Assembly (NCBI RefSeq): GCF_018274385.1
Contig: NZ_JAAFYZ010000061.1
Coordinates: forward strand, 1 to 49,536
DNA: 49,536 nucleotides
Reading direction: 5' to 3'
DNA from: Catenulispora pinistramenti
Lineage (GTDB): Bacteria; Actinomycetota; Actinomycetes; Streptomycetales; Catenulisporaceae
Part shown: in pieces, positions 36,215-43,210 of the stretch
How the letters are laid out: each line of letters starts with the position of its first letter
Numbering within the stretch: position 1 is the first letter of the stretch
Translations under genes and position numbers: made by a program
The notes under the pieces: generated by a model
What the model was told of the DNA's origin: nothing
What the model saw: only the letters and a program-made list of their open reading frames with translations
Database searches by the model: none

Positions 36215-37565
36215 GGATGACGACACCCTGCTAGCCCGCCGTTATGGGCACGAACGGCCCGGACTGTCCCTCATCAGGATTGAGGACGCGGCCGTTCCCG
36301 TCACGGTCGTCAGCGCCGACGTTCTGGCGCAGGAGCGGAAGAGCTTTCCGCTGCTCGACGAGTTCGTGCTGCGGATGGTCGCAGCCGGAGTCGCGGAGGA
36401 CGACAATGTGGCGGCGGTGTTGGGGCTGTCGGAGGGCCTCGTCGCCGAGGCCATCGCAGACCAATTCTCTTCGGACACCCTGGAGCGCGACCTGCGGGCG
36501 AGCGGTAAGGCGGTACGCCTGACCGCCAAGGGACGCCGCTCGGTCGAGACGCTCGCGTCGGTCATGCCGGTCCGCGACAATTACGATGTCTTGTTCGACC
36601 GGCTCGCGTGGAAGATCCGCCGGTTCAATCGGCGGGAACTCATCTCGAAACACGAGGCCGATGAGGCCGGCATGATCATCCTTCCGCCGTCGAAGACGTC
36701 ACGCGTCGAACTGGCTGACATCACCCCATTCGGAATCAATGAACTGCTGAAGTCGGGAAGCGCGGAGGAGTCGCGTGTAGAGGTCCTGACCGTCAAGAAG
36801 ATCGTCTTGGACAAGGCCCGACGGTTTCTCCCGGCGAAGCTGCTCATCTTCGCCGACTCTACCGCGACCGAAGTCCAGGTCGGCATCGCCATCGACAACG
36901 AGCTGAGCCCGGACCACGACCGGGCGCTCGAGCGCCTGGGCGGCGTGTCCGCCCTAGGCATCGCCGTGGAGTCGCCGGCGCCGCGTCCGCCACTCGACCC
37001 CGAGCTTGAACAGATTCGTGAGGCCACGGCGAGCGGACAAGACGCGCCTGCGCTGAGCGGTCAGCAACCGGTGGACAAGGCAGCGGTGCCGACGCCATCC
37101 ATCGAGGTTCGCAGCCTCGACACACACGAACACCCGCCGCTACTCCATCAGGCACTCATCGGCGCGCGACGGAGGATCTTTATCTGCTCGCCGTGGATCA
37201 TGGGATCGATCATCACGACGGACTTCCTCGCCAAGTTGGAACGGCGTCTTCAGAGAAAGGTGAGGGTCGACATCGCGCATGGCTATGAGGACGGATCGAA
37301 GTCCGACCAGCGCGCGATCGACAAGCTTGAACGGCTGGCCCGTAGATATCCCGATCTGCTGATGGTGACGCGCCTAAAGAACACGCACGCGAAGGTCCTC
37401 ATTTTCGATGATGTCTGCGTCATCACTAGCTTCAATTGGCTGTCTTTCAAAGGCTCTCCCGATCGGACATACCGTATGGAACGCGGCAATTTCGTGCGAA
37501 GTCAGGATTATGTCGATGGAGAGTATGAAACGTACCTCAAGATCCTTGAAGATCAGGCCACGTAG
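36204..37565 (+). CDS. Phospholipase D-family nuclease, Mokosh MkoB-like
   Basis: This 453-residue protein has a C-terminal phospholipase-D fold. One HKD motif is clear: NTHAKVLIFDD (H-x-K-x4-D, about residue 394), followed by TSFNWLSFKG, the usual downstream Ser/Asn. RRIFICSPWIMGSIIT (about 322-337) is the first strand-helix of the domain. With a single HKD it should dimerise to form an active site, as single-motif PLD nucleases do. The N-terminal ~290 residues are not recognised. The ATG at 36204 lies inside the end of the helicase gene (11-base overlap), so the two are coupled. As the effector of a Mokosh-like pair it would degrade nucleic acid during phage attack. That is inference. Confidence 0.8.
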   Translation: MLPEDDDTLLARRYGHERPGLSLIRIEDAAVPVTVVSADVLAQERKSFPLLDEFVLRMVAAGVAEDDNVAAVLGLSEGLVAEAIADQFSSDTLERDLRASGKAVRLTAKGRRSVETLASVMPVRDNYDVLFDRLAWKIRRFNRRELISKHEADEAGMIILPPSKTSRVELADITPFGINELLKSGSAEESRVEVLTVKKIVLDKARRFLPAKLLIFADSTATEVQVGIAIDNELSPDHDRALERLGGVSALGIAVESPAPRPPLDPELEQIREATASGQDAPALSGQQPVDKAAVPTPSIEVRSLDTHEHPPLLHQALIGARRRIFICSPWIMGSIITTDFLAKLERRLQRKVRVDIAHGYEDGSKSDQRAIDKLERLARRYPDLLMVTRLKNTHAKVLIFDDVCVITSFNWLSFKGSPDRTYRMERGNFVRSQDYVDGEYETYLKILEDQAT

Positions 37566-37644
37566 GCTCGCTAGCCCGGGGCGTAGACGGTGGCTGTCGC
37601 GGCTAGAGAGATTCACCTGAATCTGCGGGCTTCGAAACCAGCCA

Positions 37645-37667
37645 CCGGTGGTCCGCAGACCACCCGG
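37645..37667. terminator. Hairpin between converging Mokosh-like and CBASS operons
   Basis: GGTGGTC (37647-37653) and GACCACC (37658-37664) form a perfect 7-base stem with loop CGCA, extended by CC/GG across a one-base bulge. It lies 80 bases after the PLD gene stop and beyond the end of the converging CBASS operon, so it could terminate either or both. No T-run is present. Confidence 0.5.
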
Positions 37668-37687
37668 CGTGGCCATTGTGCACGCGA

Positions 37688-37843
37688 CTACGAACGCCGT
37701 ACGCCGGTCGCTGTATGGCGTGCGACCCAGCGTAGGTAGTCACCAGCCTCGGCTCCGAGGACGTTCGGAGCCATCACCTCAGCGCCGGAGGATCCGGGTG
37801 GCGCGCTGAGCAGCACGAGGTCCTTGTCGCGATCTGTCAGCAT
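37688..37843 (-). CDS. Possible 51-residue ORF after cap4, in the same frame
   Basis: Beyond the cap4 stop at 37901 the same reading frame stays open for 71 more codons, ending at TAG (37688). It shows coding-like third-position GC use. The first usable start is the ATG at 37843, giving a 51-residue protein (DRDKDLVLLSAPP, then VMAPNVLGAEAGDYL). It may be a small gene, a lost C-terminal extension of Cap4, or chance. No family is recognised. Confidence 0.3.
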   Translation of the reverse strand: MLTDRDKDLVLLSAPPGSSGAEVMAPNVLGAEAGDYLRWVARHTATGVRRS

Positions 37844-37900
37844 GAGCGTGTCGCAGTCGACGGGGACCGTCCCAGGACCGGTGTCCGTCGCCGCCAGCGC

Positions 37901-39355
37901 TCAGTTAACACGCAGCGCCGGCGCGTAGCTCCCGGTCCGTCCCATGTCCCAGAACACGGTCGTTGTCGGCATCCGGTCCCAGGCGTTGCCGAGCAGCAAC
38001 GCGCACGCGTGCGGCATTGACAGGAACAGCAGGATCTCGGTGGGCTCATGCTCACTCGCCAGCGTGCGCAGTTCCTCGCGCAGTTGGTAGATCAGCGCCC
38101 TGGCATGGGAGACGCCCTGGATCGCGGAATGCCCAGGGGCCGGGAGCCGTACTGTGATGTGGCGCGCCTCTGGATGTGACTTCGCGATGAACTTGTCGAC
38201 GTCCGGGGTGATGTCGCACGCGAAGCTGACGCTCACAGCCCACGGACATCCCCGGAGGATACCACTCGCATCCGCCGGAAGCAGCACTTCCAGGTCTCGC
38301 TGCGTGCCGGGGCGCGCCGTCGAGGACCAGAGCCCGTCGCGCGACCGCGCGGCCACCGTGAAACCCGCCGTGCTGGACAGCGCGGTGCCCACGGTGAACC
38401 ACATCGGCAGCCGCATGCTCCCATCGACTTCGACGTCGGTGATCCCCAGGTCTCTGAACCGCCTCCGGGCAGCGGCGAGATCGGCTGCGACCTGACGACG
38501 TGCCTTGGTCGGATCGGCGAACGACCGGCGGTTGTCCGGATGATCGCCCTCGATCAGGCCGGTCCAGTCGATTGCGTATGCCGCCTTGGACGATCTCGGG
38601 TCTTCCTCCAGCGCTTCGACGACCAACAGGGCACGGGCTGCCGGAGCACGCAGATGCAGACCGTCCACAACGGTGGTCAGCTGGTCGCGGGTGAAGGACT
38701 GGCGGGGTGCTTTGATCCACTCGCGGATCTGCCGGAGTCCGACCGCGACCGCTTCGGTACCGGTGCGGGTACGGGCGCCGACGGCGGCGTCGTTGACCTT
38801 CTCCTCCCATTCGGCCTCGGACTGGCCGTGCCGAATCTGCAGGCACTCGAGGAACTCGATCAGCTCGGCTTCGTCGATCCCGAGGTGGTCGGCCCAGTCA
38901 CGGCGCACCTGCGCGACGGGTCCTGTCGCGTCGCGGATCGTCTCTACGATCCGGCAGTCGGTCGTCGCCCGCGGTCCCAGGAGGATGTCGGTGCTGTCGA
39001 TCGCCTTGGTGGTGGCCAGGACGATTTTCGGTGGCACAGGACGGCGGAGCCTGAGCATGGTCCAACTGGCGTGGAGCCGCTGGAGCAGGCTGTGCTTGCC
39101 CTGCAGCTTCAGCAGCCATTCGCAGGTGAGCGGGCTGGTGGCGTCCACCGATGCCTTGATCTGCCAGTACTCGTCCGGGTCGTCGCCGGTGCCCAACAGC
39201 GTCACGTCGTCGACGTTGCCGGCCCCGGTGGCCTCGACGGCGAGCGTGACGATGGTGGAGTCGGCCCGCTGGCTGCGCAGGACGTGGTACCAGGTGATGA
39301 GATGCTGGACGTCGTCGCCAAGCAGCCGGGCTCCGCTGGGCGCGCGGGACGTCAA
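37901..39355 (-). CDS. cap4: CBASS effector Cap4: DUF4297-type nuclease with SAVED domain
   Basis: This 484-residue effector of CBASS should cut double-stranded DNA when its SAVED domain binds a cyclic oligonucleotide. The N-terminal ~200 residues fit the DUF4297 endonuclease: VTLAVEATGAGNVDDVTLL followed by YWQIKAS supplies the E, D and QxK residues of a PD-(D/E)xK-type site. The C-terminal half is SAVED: TVRLPAPGHSAIQG, then EILLFLSMPHACALLLGN and FWDMGR...YAP near the end, as in other SAVED proteins. The start is TTG at 39355, overlapping the TRIP13-like stop (TTGA). It is the last gene of a four-gene operon. Catalytic motifs look intact, so abortive DNA destruction is the expected outcome. 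Confidence 0.87.
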   Translation of the reverse strand: MTSRAPSGARLLGDDVQHLITWYHVLRSQRADSTIVTLAVEATGAGNVDDVTLLGTGDDPDEYWQIKASVDATSPLTCEWLLKLQGKHSLLQRLHASWTMLRLRRPVPPKIVLATTKAIDSTDILLGPRATTDCRIVETIRDATGPVAQVRRDWADHLGIDEAELIEFLECLQIRHGQSEAEWEEKVNDAAVGARTRTGTEAVAVGLRQIREWIKAPRQSFTRDQLTTVVDGLHLRAPAARALLVVEALEEDPRSSKAAYAIDWTGLIEGDHPDNRRSFADPTKARRQVAADLAAARRRFRDLGITDVEVDGSMRLPMWFTVGTALSSTAGFTVAARSRDGLWSSTARPGTQRDLEVLLPADASGILRGCPWAVSVSFACDITPDVDKFIAKSHPEARHITVRLPAPGHSAIQGVSHARALIYQLREELRTLASEHEPTEILLFLSMPHACALLLGNAWDRMPTTTVFWDMGRTGSYAPALRVN

Positions 39356-40287
39356 CGGACCGCCGCATCGAACGGCCGGGTCGGCTGGGTCCGGGCGAGG
39401 ACTTCGGCCGCGATCGCCGCGTCGATCGCGGTACGCCGTCGGTAGGCCTCCAGGACGATTTCCGGGACCAGGCGCTGCCGCAGGTCGGAGTAGGTGTAGC
39501 CGTGAGGGCGGCCGTCCGCGGCCCCAGTCATCGCCGCGAGCGTGGTGATGTCGTCGGCGGTCAGCTTCGTCCCGGCCAGCAGCCGGGACAGCAGCGCGGC
39601 GCGCTGGTGGTGGTCAGGGCGTTCGAAGACCTCGACGACCGCCGCCCGGCGCCGCAGGGCCGGGTCGAGCGCGTCGAGCCGGTTCGTGCAGACGATCGTC
39701 AAGATCGGCAGTCGGTCGGTCCGGATGCCGTCGATACCGCGCAGCAGGGCGTTCACCCCGGCACGATCTTCGTGGTGCATCGCGGCGAGTTCCCTGGACT
39801 GGGCCAGGGCATCGCCCTCGTCGATGAGCAGGATCCCGAGGCTGGCCGCGATGCCGTCGGCTCGCCTGGTTTTGGCGAAGTCGGCGCTGATCCGCTCGAA
39901 GGCACAGGTGAGCAACGTCGTCATCTCGCCAACCGCGCCGCGGCCCCGCGCGGTCAGGCTCAACGGGTACAACGTCACATCGATGCCGGTGCGCACGGCG
40001 ATAACCTGGCCCAGGACCTCGGCGACCTCGGTCTTGCCGACGCCCACGTCGCCAGCGAAGACAAACAGCGCAGTGCGGTCCTTCACGGCGTCCAGCGCGG
40101 CGATCGCCTCGCCGTGCACCTCCTGGCTCCAGACCATCAGGGCCGTCGGGTTCGCCAGCACGACCGCGTCGTTCACCAGGCGGTTGATCAGGGCGTCCAG
40201 TCCGACGAGCGCGTTGCTTCGGGCCTGCGCCGAAGGGTTGGGGAACTCCTCGGTGCGGGCGAAGAGGCCTTCGATGCCCTGGGTCAC
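39352..40287 (-). CDS. cap6: CBASS TRIP13/Pch2-like AAA+ ATPase (Cap6)
   Basis: This 311-residue AAA+ remodeller probably disassembles the HORMA-cyclase complex and so keeps CBASS off in healthy cells. Visible motifs are Walker A GDVGVGKTEVAEVLG, Walker B GILLIDEGDALAQSR, sensor-1 region VCTNRLDALDPALRRRA and an arginine-rich lid. The true start is the GTG at 40287, with AGGAG six bases upstream, overlapping the HORMA stop by four bases (GTGA). A longer upstream frame exists only because it runs antisense to nothing and overlaps the HORMA gene. Family and context agree: CD-NTase, HORMA, TRIP13 and effector define type III CBASS. Confidence 0.88.
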   Translation of the reverse strand: MTQGIEGLFARTEEFPNPSAQARSNALVGLDALINRLVNDAVVLANPTALMVWSQEVHGEAIAALDAVKDRTALFVFAGDVGVGKTEVAEVLGQVIAVRTGIDVTLYPLSLTARGRGAVGEMTTLLTCAFERISADFAKTRRADGIAASLGILLIDEGDALAQSRELAAMHHEDRAGVNALLRGIDGIRTDRLPILTIVCTNRLDALDPALRRRAAVVEVFERPDHHQRAALLSRLLAGTKLTADDITTLAAMTGAADGRPHGYTYSDLRQRLVPEIVLEAYRRRTAIDAAIAAEVLARTQPTRPFDAAVR

Positions 40288-40787
40288 GAGTAGCTCCTGA
40301 AAGTCGAACGCTGGAGGCCGACACCGCCGTTGGCGTAGGTCCGGTCGGTGTCCCAGTACCCGTGGGAGTCGCTCGGGGGCTTGCCGGTGGTACGGACGAC
40401 GGGAATCCGGCTTCTCACCGCTTCCCGCGCGCCAGCCGACAGCCGCCACCATGTGCCTGACGGTGTCAGGCTGTTGAACCACTGACCGCCGGCGATGTCG
40501 ACGCCACGCGTCAGCCCTCCGGCGTTGCCGGTCAGCGAGCCGTCGGGACCGACGGTGTAGCGCAGTGCCCACAGAACCCGGTTGTCCTTCTCAAACCCGA
40601 ACTGGTACTTCTCGACGTAGCCCCCGGTGAGCAGCTCCTCGAGCTCGGTCAAGAAGTCCTCGACCTGCGCCGCCCCCGGCTGGCCGTAGAACATCCGACT
40701 CTGGTGCAGGTCAGTGGCCACCCGTCCGGCCAGCCGGCGCGCGTGGGCACGGGTGAACGTGTCGGCGTAGGTGTAGCTGGTCGTCAT
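40284..40787 (-). CDS. CBASS HORMA-domain protein (Cap7-type)
   Basis: This 167-residue bacterial HORMA protein is the sensor-activator of type III CBASS. In known systems the closed form binds a peptide signal and switches on the cyclase. It has the family start SYTYADTFTRAHARRLAGRV, then FYGQPGAAQVEDFLTELEEL and a GYVEKYQFGF strand typical of the group. The C-terminus (YANGGVGLQRSTFRSYS) would be the mobile safety belt. The ATG at 40787 overlaps the cyclase stop by one base (TGATG). Only one HORMA gene is present, so whether it is Cap7 or Cap8 in strict naming is uncertain. Confidence 0.86.
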   Translation of the reverse strand: MTTSYTYADTFTRAHARRLAGRVATDLHQSRMFYGQPGAAQVEDFLTELEELLTGGYVEKYQFGFEKDNRVLWALRYTVGPDGSLTGNAGGLTRGVDIAGGQWFNSLTPSGTWWRLSAGAREAVRSRIPVVRTTGKPPSDSHGYWDTDRTYANGGVGLQRSTFRSYS

Positions 40788-41758
40788 CAGTAAGCCGCCT
40801 TGAAGGCCGTGCCCAGGACCTGCTGCCACATCTGCACGGCCATGCCCTTGATGGGCTCGTAGCGGGCGGTGGTGATGGCGTCGAACGCGTCCTGGGCGGC
40901 GGCGACCAGCCGGTCGCGGTCGGCGGCCTCATAGAACTCCGCGACGTTGTTGTCGAAGTTCACCGGGTCCAGGACCTGGATCGGCCACGTGCCGCGGTCG
41001 GGCAGGTCGGCGGCCTTGTGGAAGTCGGTGAACGCGATCTGCTTGTCGAACCCGCCGTCGACGATGAAGCCGAAGAACGCCTCGAGGGCGTCGACATAGT
41101 CGTCGAGCACCAGACCGTGGTCGGCCAGGTGGATCCAGATCAGCTCGAGCATGTAACTCTGGCACTTGAAATCGCCGTCCCGCTTCTTTTGCTGGCGGGC
41201 CCACCACTTCGTGAACCGGATCAGCTGCGCGAGGTCCCGCGGGTGGATCTTCTTGCGTCCGCGGATGAAGTCCAACTGCAGGCGGACGCTGGTCTTGTGC
41301 AGGGCGTCGTCGGTCTTGCTGACCAGGTAGCCCACGTCGTTCGCCTCGCCCATATACAGCACCGGCACGACGTCGACGTCGAGCCCGGAAACGCTGAAAC
41401 GGACGGTCACGCAGTGCGTGTTCGCGACGATCTGGTCCTCGGACATGGTCGGGTAGATCTCGACCAGCCGGTCGCGCACCCACTCCACGAGCTTCGGCAG
41501 CTCCTCGGGCGCCAGCTCGGCGCGCACGTAGACGGCGAGATCGCGATCTTTGGCGTTGCTCAGCGCGGTGCCCTTGGCGACCGAGCCCGCGTTGAGGGCC
41601 TTGACGAACGCGAAGCCCGGCGTCACCGCGATCTTGGCTTCGATGCGTTCCCGGAGGTTGTTGACCTGCGCGCGCTGCGCGTCGACCTCCGCCTTGGTGA
41701 GGTTCACTTTGTCTTCCGCGAACGCCACCAGGTCGCGGTGGGTGATGTGAGGAACCAC
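40787..41758 (-). CDS. CBASS cyclic-oligonucleotide synthase (CD-NTase)
   Basis: This 323-residue nucleotidyltransferase of the cGAS/DncV-like family makes the CBASS second messenger. The active site is complete: GS in NAGSVAKGTALS (residues 58-59), DxD in DRDLAVYV (71 and 73), and the third acidic residue in SGLDVDVVPVLYM (127/129). The GTG at 41758 has GGAAGA upstream. It is first in a tightly overlapping operon with HORMA, TRIP13-like ATPase and Cap4. Cyclases found with HORMA/TRIP13 and a SAVED nuclease are often clade D and make cyclic trinucleotides. I infer a similar product here but cannot prove the clade from sequence inspection. Confidence 0.9.
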   Translation of the reverse strand: MVPHITHRDLVAFAEDKVNLTKAEVDAQRAQVNNLRERIEAKIAVTPGFAFVKALNAGSVAKGTALSNAKDRDLAVYVRAELAPEELPKLVEWVRDRLVEIYPTMSEDQIVANTHCVTVRFSVSGLDVDVVPVLYMGEANDVGYLVSKTDDALHKTSVRLQLDFIRGRKKIHPRDLAQLIRFTKWWARQQKKRDGDFKCQSYMLELIWIHLADHGLVLDDYVDALEAFFGFIVDGGFDKQIAFTDFHKAADLPDRGTWPIQVLDPVNFDNNVAEFYEAADRDRLVAAAQDAFDAITTARYEPIKGMAVQMWQQVLGTAFKAAY

Positions 41759-42225
41759 GTACTGTCTTCCGTTCGACTGGTTCTGGGCACGGCGGAGCCG
41801 TCAATCGGCTGGGCCGGAGGAAAAGCGGTGGTTTCATCGCCCGTCGGCGGAGCGCCACCACGTCACGCGACACGGCCTCAGCTCGTTCGGCTGACGGCAC
41901 ACGGATGTCACGTCGTGCATAAAAGGCATAGCTGTTACAAGTCTTTTGCGTCGTGACCTTGGTCACTGGCGACGACTCGACTTTAGCACTCTCTCCGATC
42001 GAGTGCTTACGGCTTTGCTGTCGCCGCCGAGCCGACAGCTGGCGTGCGTCAGGGGACCTGCGACTTGGTGTTTGGCGCCGAATGGGCCGGCCTGACGGTG
42101 GGGTCGCTCGGGCCTCGGCGACATCGGTCCGCCGCCGCGTCGCCAGATCGACGGCACCCGGCGAACCGTGGCGCATGCGTCTCGCCGCGTCCGCCTGCGG
42201 GTCGGGTGCCGCCGTCGGGCTGCCG
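41759..42225 (-). promoter_or_regulatory. Upstream region of the CBASS operon
   Basis: This 467-base gap precedes the CD-NTase gene. An unusually AT-rich patch near 41905-41950 (reverse strand TTGTAAC and TTTTATGC) is the likeliest promoter. The spacing is not canonical, so I do not name exact boxes. No coding gene is evident. Confidence 0.35.
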
Positions 42226-42960
42226 TCAAACAACGTTCAGCCCGACCGCCCCGAACCGCTCCCGGGTGTCCTCGATCTGCTCGCGGGTCGGCGTCGGGTT
42301 GTCAGCCACGGGGTAGAGGATGTCGAATTCTCGTTGTGGGCGATTGCGAGCTTGTGCAGCGCGAGCACGTCGACGCGTTCGACGTTGCCGAGCGACGCGG
42401 TGTAGGCCGTGACGCCGTCGATGTTCGCCACGTGGTCGGTCAGCCCGGACACCAGAACGAAACGGACGTGGACCGGGACGTCAAGCTGGTCCAGGCGCCA
42501 GGCAAAAACCAGGATCGGATCCAGCTGGCGCTGGTCGGCCGTCGGTACGGCTGCCGGTCCCAGGACTTGATGTCGAGCAGCACCAGGTCGGTCGTGGCGA
42601 GCAGCCGGTCGTCGGCGCGGGCGCCGAGGAAGCCGGAGGTGTCCAGTGCTGCGTAGAGCAGTCTGAGGTACTTGAAGCGTGCATCAAAGTGCTGACGAAG
42701 TGCGGCCGGAGCAGCGGCTCGCCGCCGCTGACCGCCATGGCTGAAGGGGACGTAGGAGCCGGCCTGGGCGATCAGGCTGTCGGCGCGGCACCGGAAGCCT
42801 CCGTCGCGCTTGTGCCAGGTCTCCGGGTTCGAGCACTACAGGCAGCGGAGCGGGCAGTTCTGGGTGAACCTAGTACGCCGGGTTCCGGGGCCATCGACCC
42901 CCGTGGACAGGTCCCAGGAGTTGACGGTCCCCAACGGCGACAGGTGAACCGTTCCGGGAG
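42226..42960 (-). pseudogene. pflA: Broken pyruvate-formate-lyase activating enzyme (radical SAM)
   Basis: The whole length of a PflA-type radical SAM enzyme can be followed across several frames: NSWDLSTGVDGPGTR, FTQNCPLRCL, then TAG where the family has Tyr, CSNPETWH, VSGGEPLLRPHFV, LDTSGFLG, TTDLVLLDIKS, VRFVLVSGLTDHV, VERVDVLALHKL, and finally TREQIEDTRERFGAVGLN before the stop at 42226. The nonsense codon sits inside the CxxxCxxC cluster motif, and at least three frameshifts follow (near 42740, 42680 and 42500). It cannot make a working enzyme. No PFL structural gene is nearby. Confidence 0.85.
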
Positions 42961-43061
42961 CGGACCACGCTTCCTTCTGTTGAGCCAGGTCAAACAAGGG
43001 TCCGGCCTGCTGCCAAACGCGAAACCGCCGCGTGAACCCGCGGCGATTCAGCTGTTCGGGC

Positions 43062-43128
43062 CAACACAGGTCTAACACAGCGGGCCCAAAAACAGCCCCG
43101 TAACACAGTTATCGCACTGCTTAACACA
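43062..43128 (+). repeat. Cluster of AACACA repeats near the right island end
   Basis: (T/C)AACACA occurs four times in the same direction, at about 43062, 43073, 43101 and 43122. A GTCAC/GTGAC dyad follows near 43158-43171. The cluster lies 140-210 bases inside the right junction, where integrase arm-type or excisionase sites would be expected. No gene overlaps it. The function is a guess from position. Confidence 0.4.
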
Positions 43129-43210
43129 ACGATGTGGCACGATCTGTCACGGTGGCCGTCACAAGGGTGACGTCCTTCCGGCGCAGCTCAGAGACAAAAT
43201 CCCTGCTCAG

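Noticed and set aside
39352..40572. Longer N-terminal extension of the TRIP13-like ATPase up to 40572
   Set aside because: The extra residues overlap the HORMA gene in another frame and are Arg-rich. The GTG at 40287 has a good ribosome-binding site and the expected GTGA overlap.
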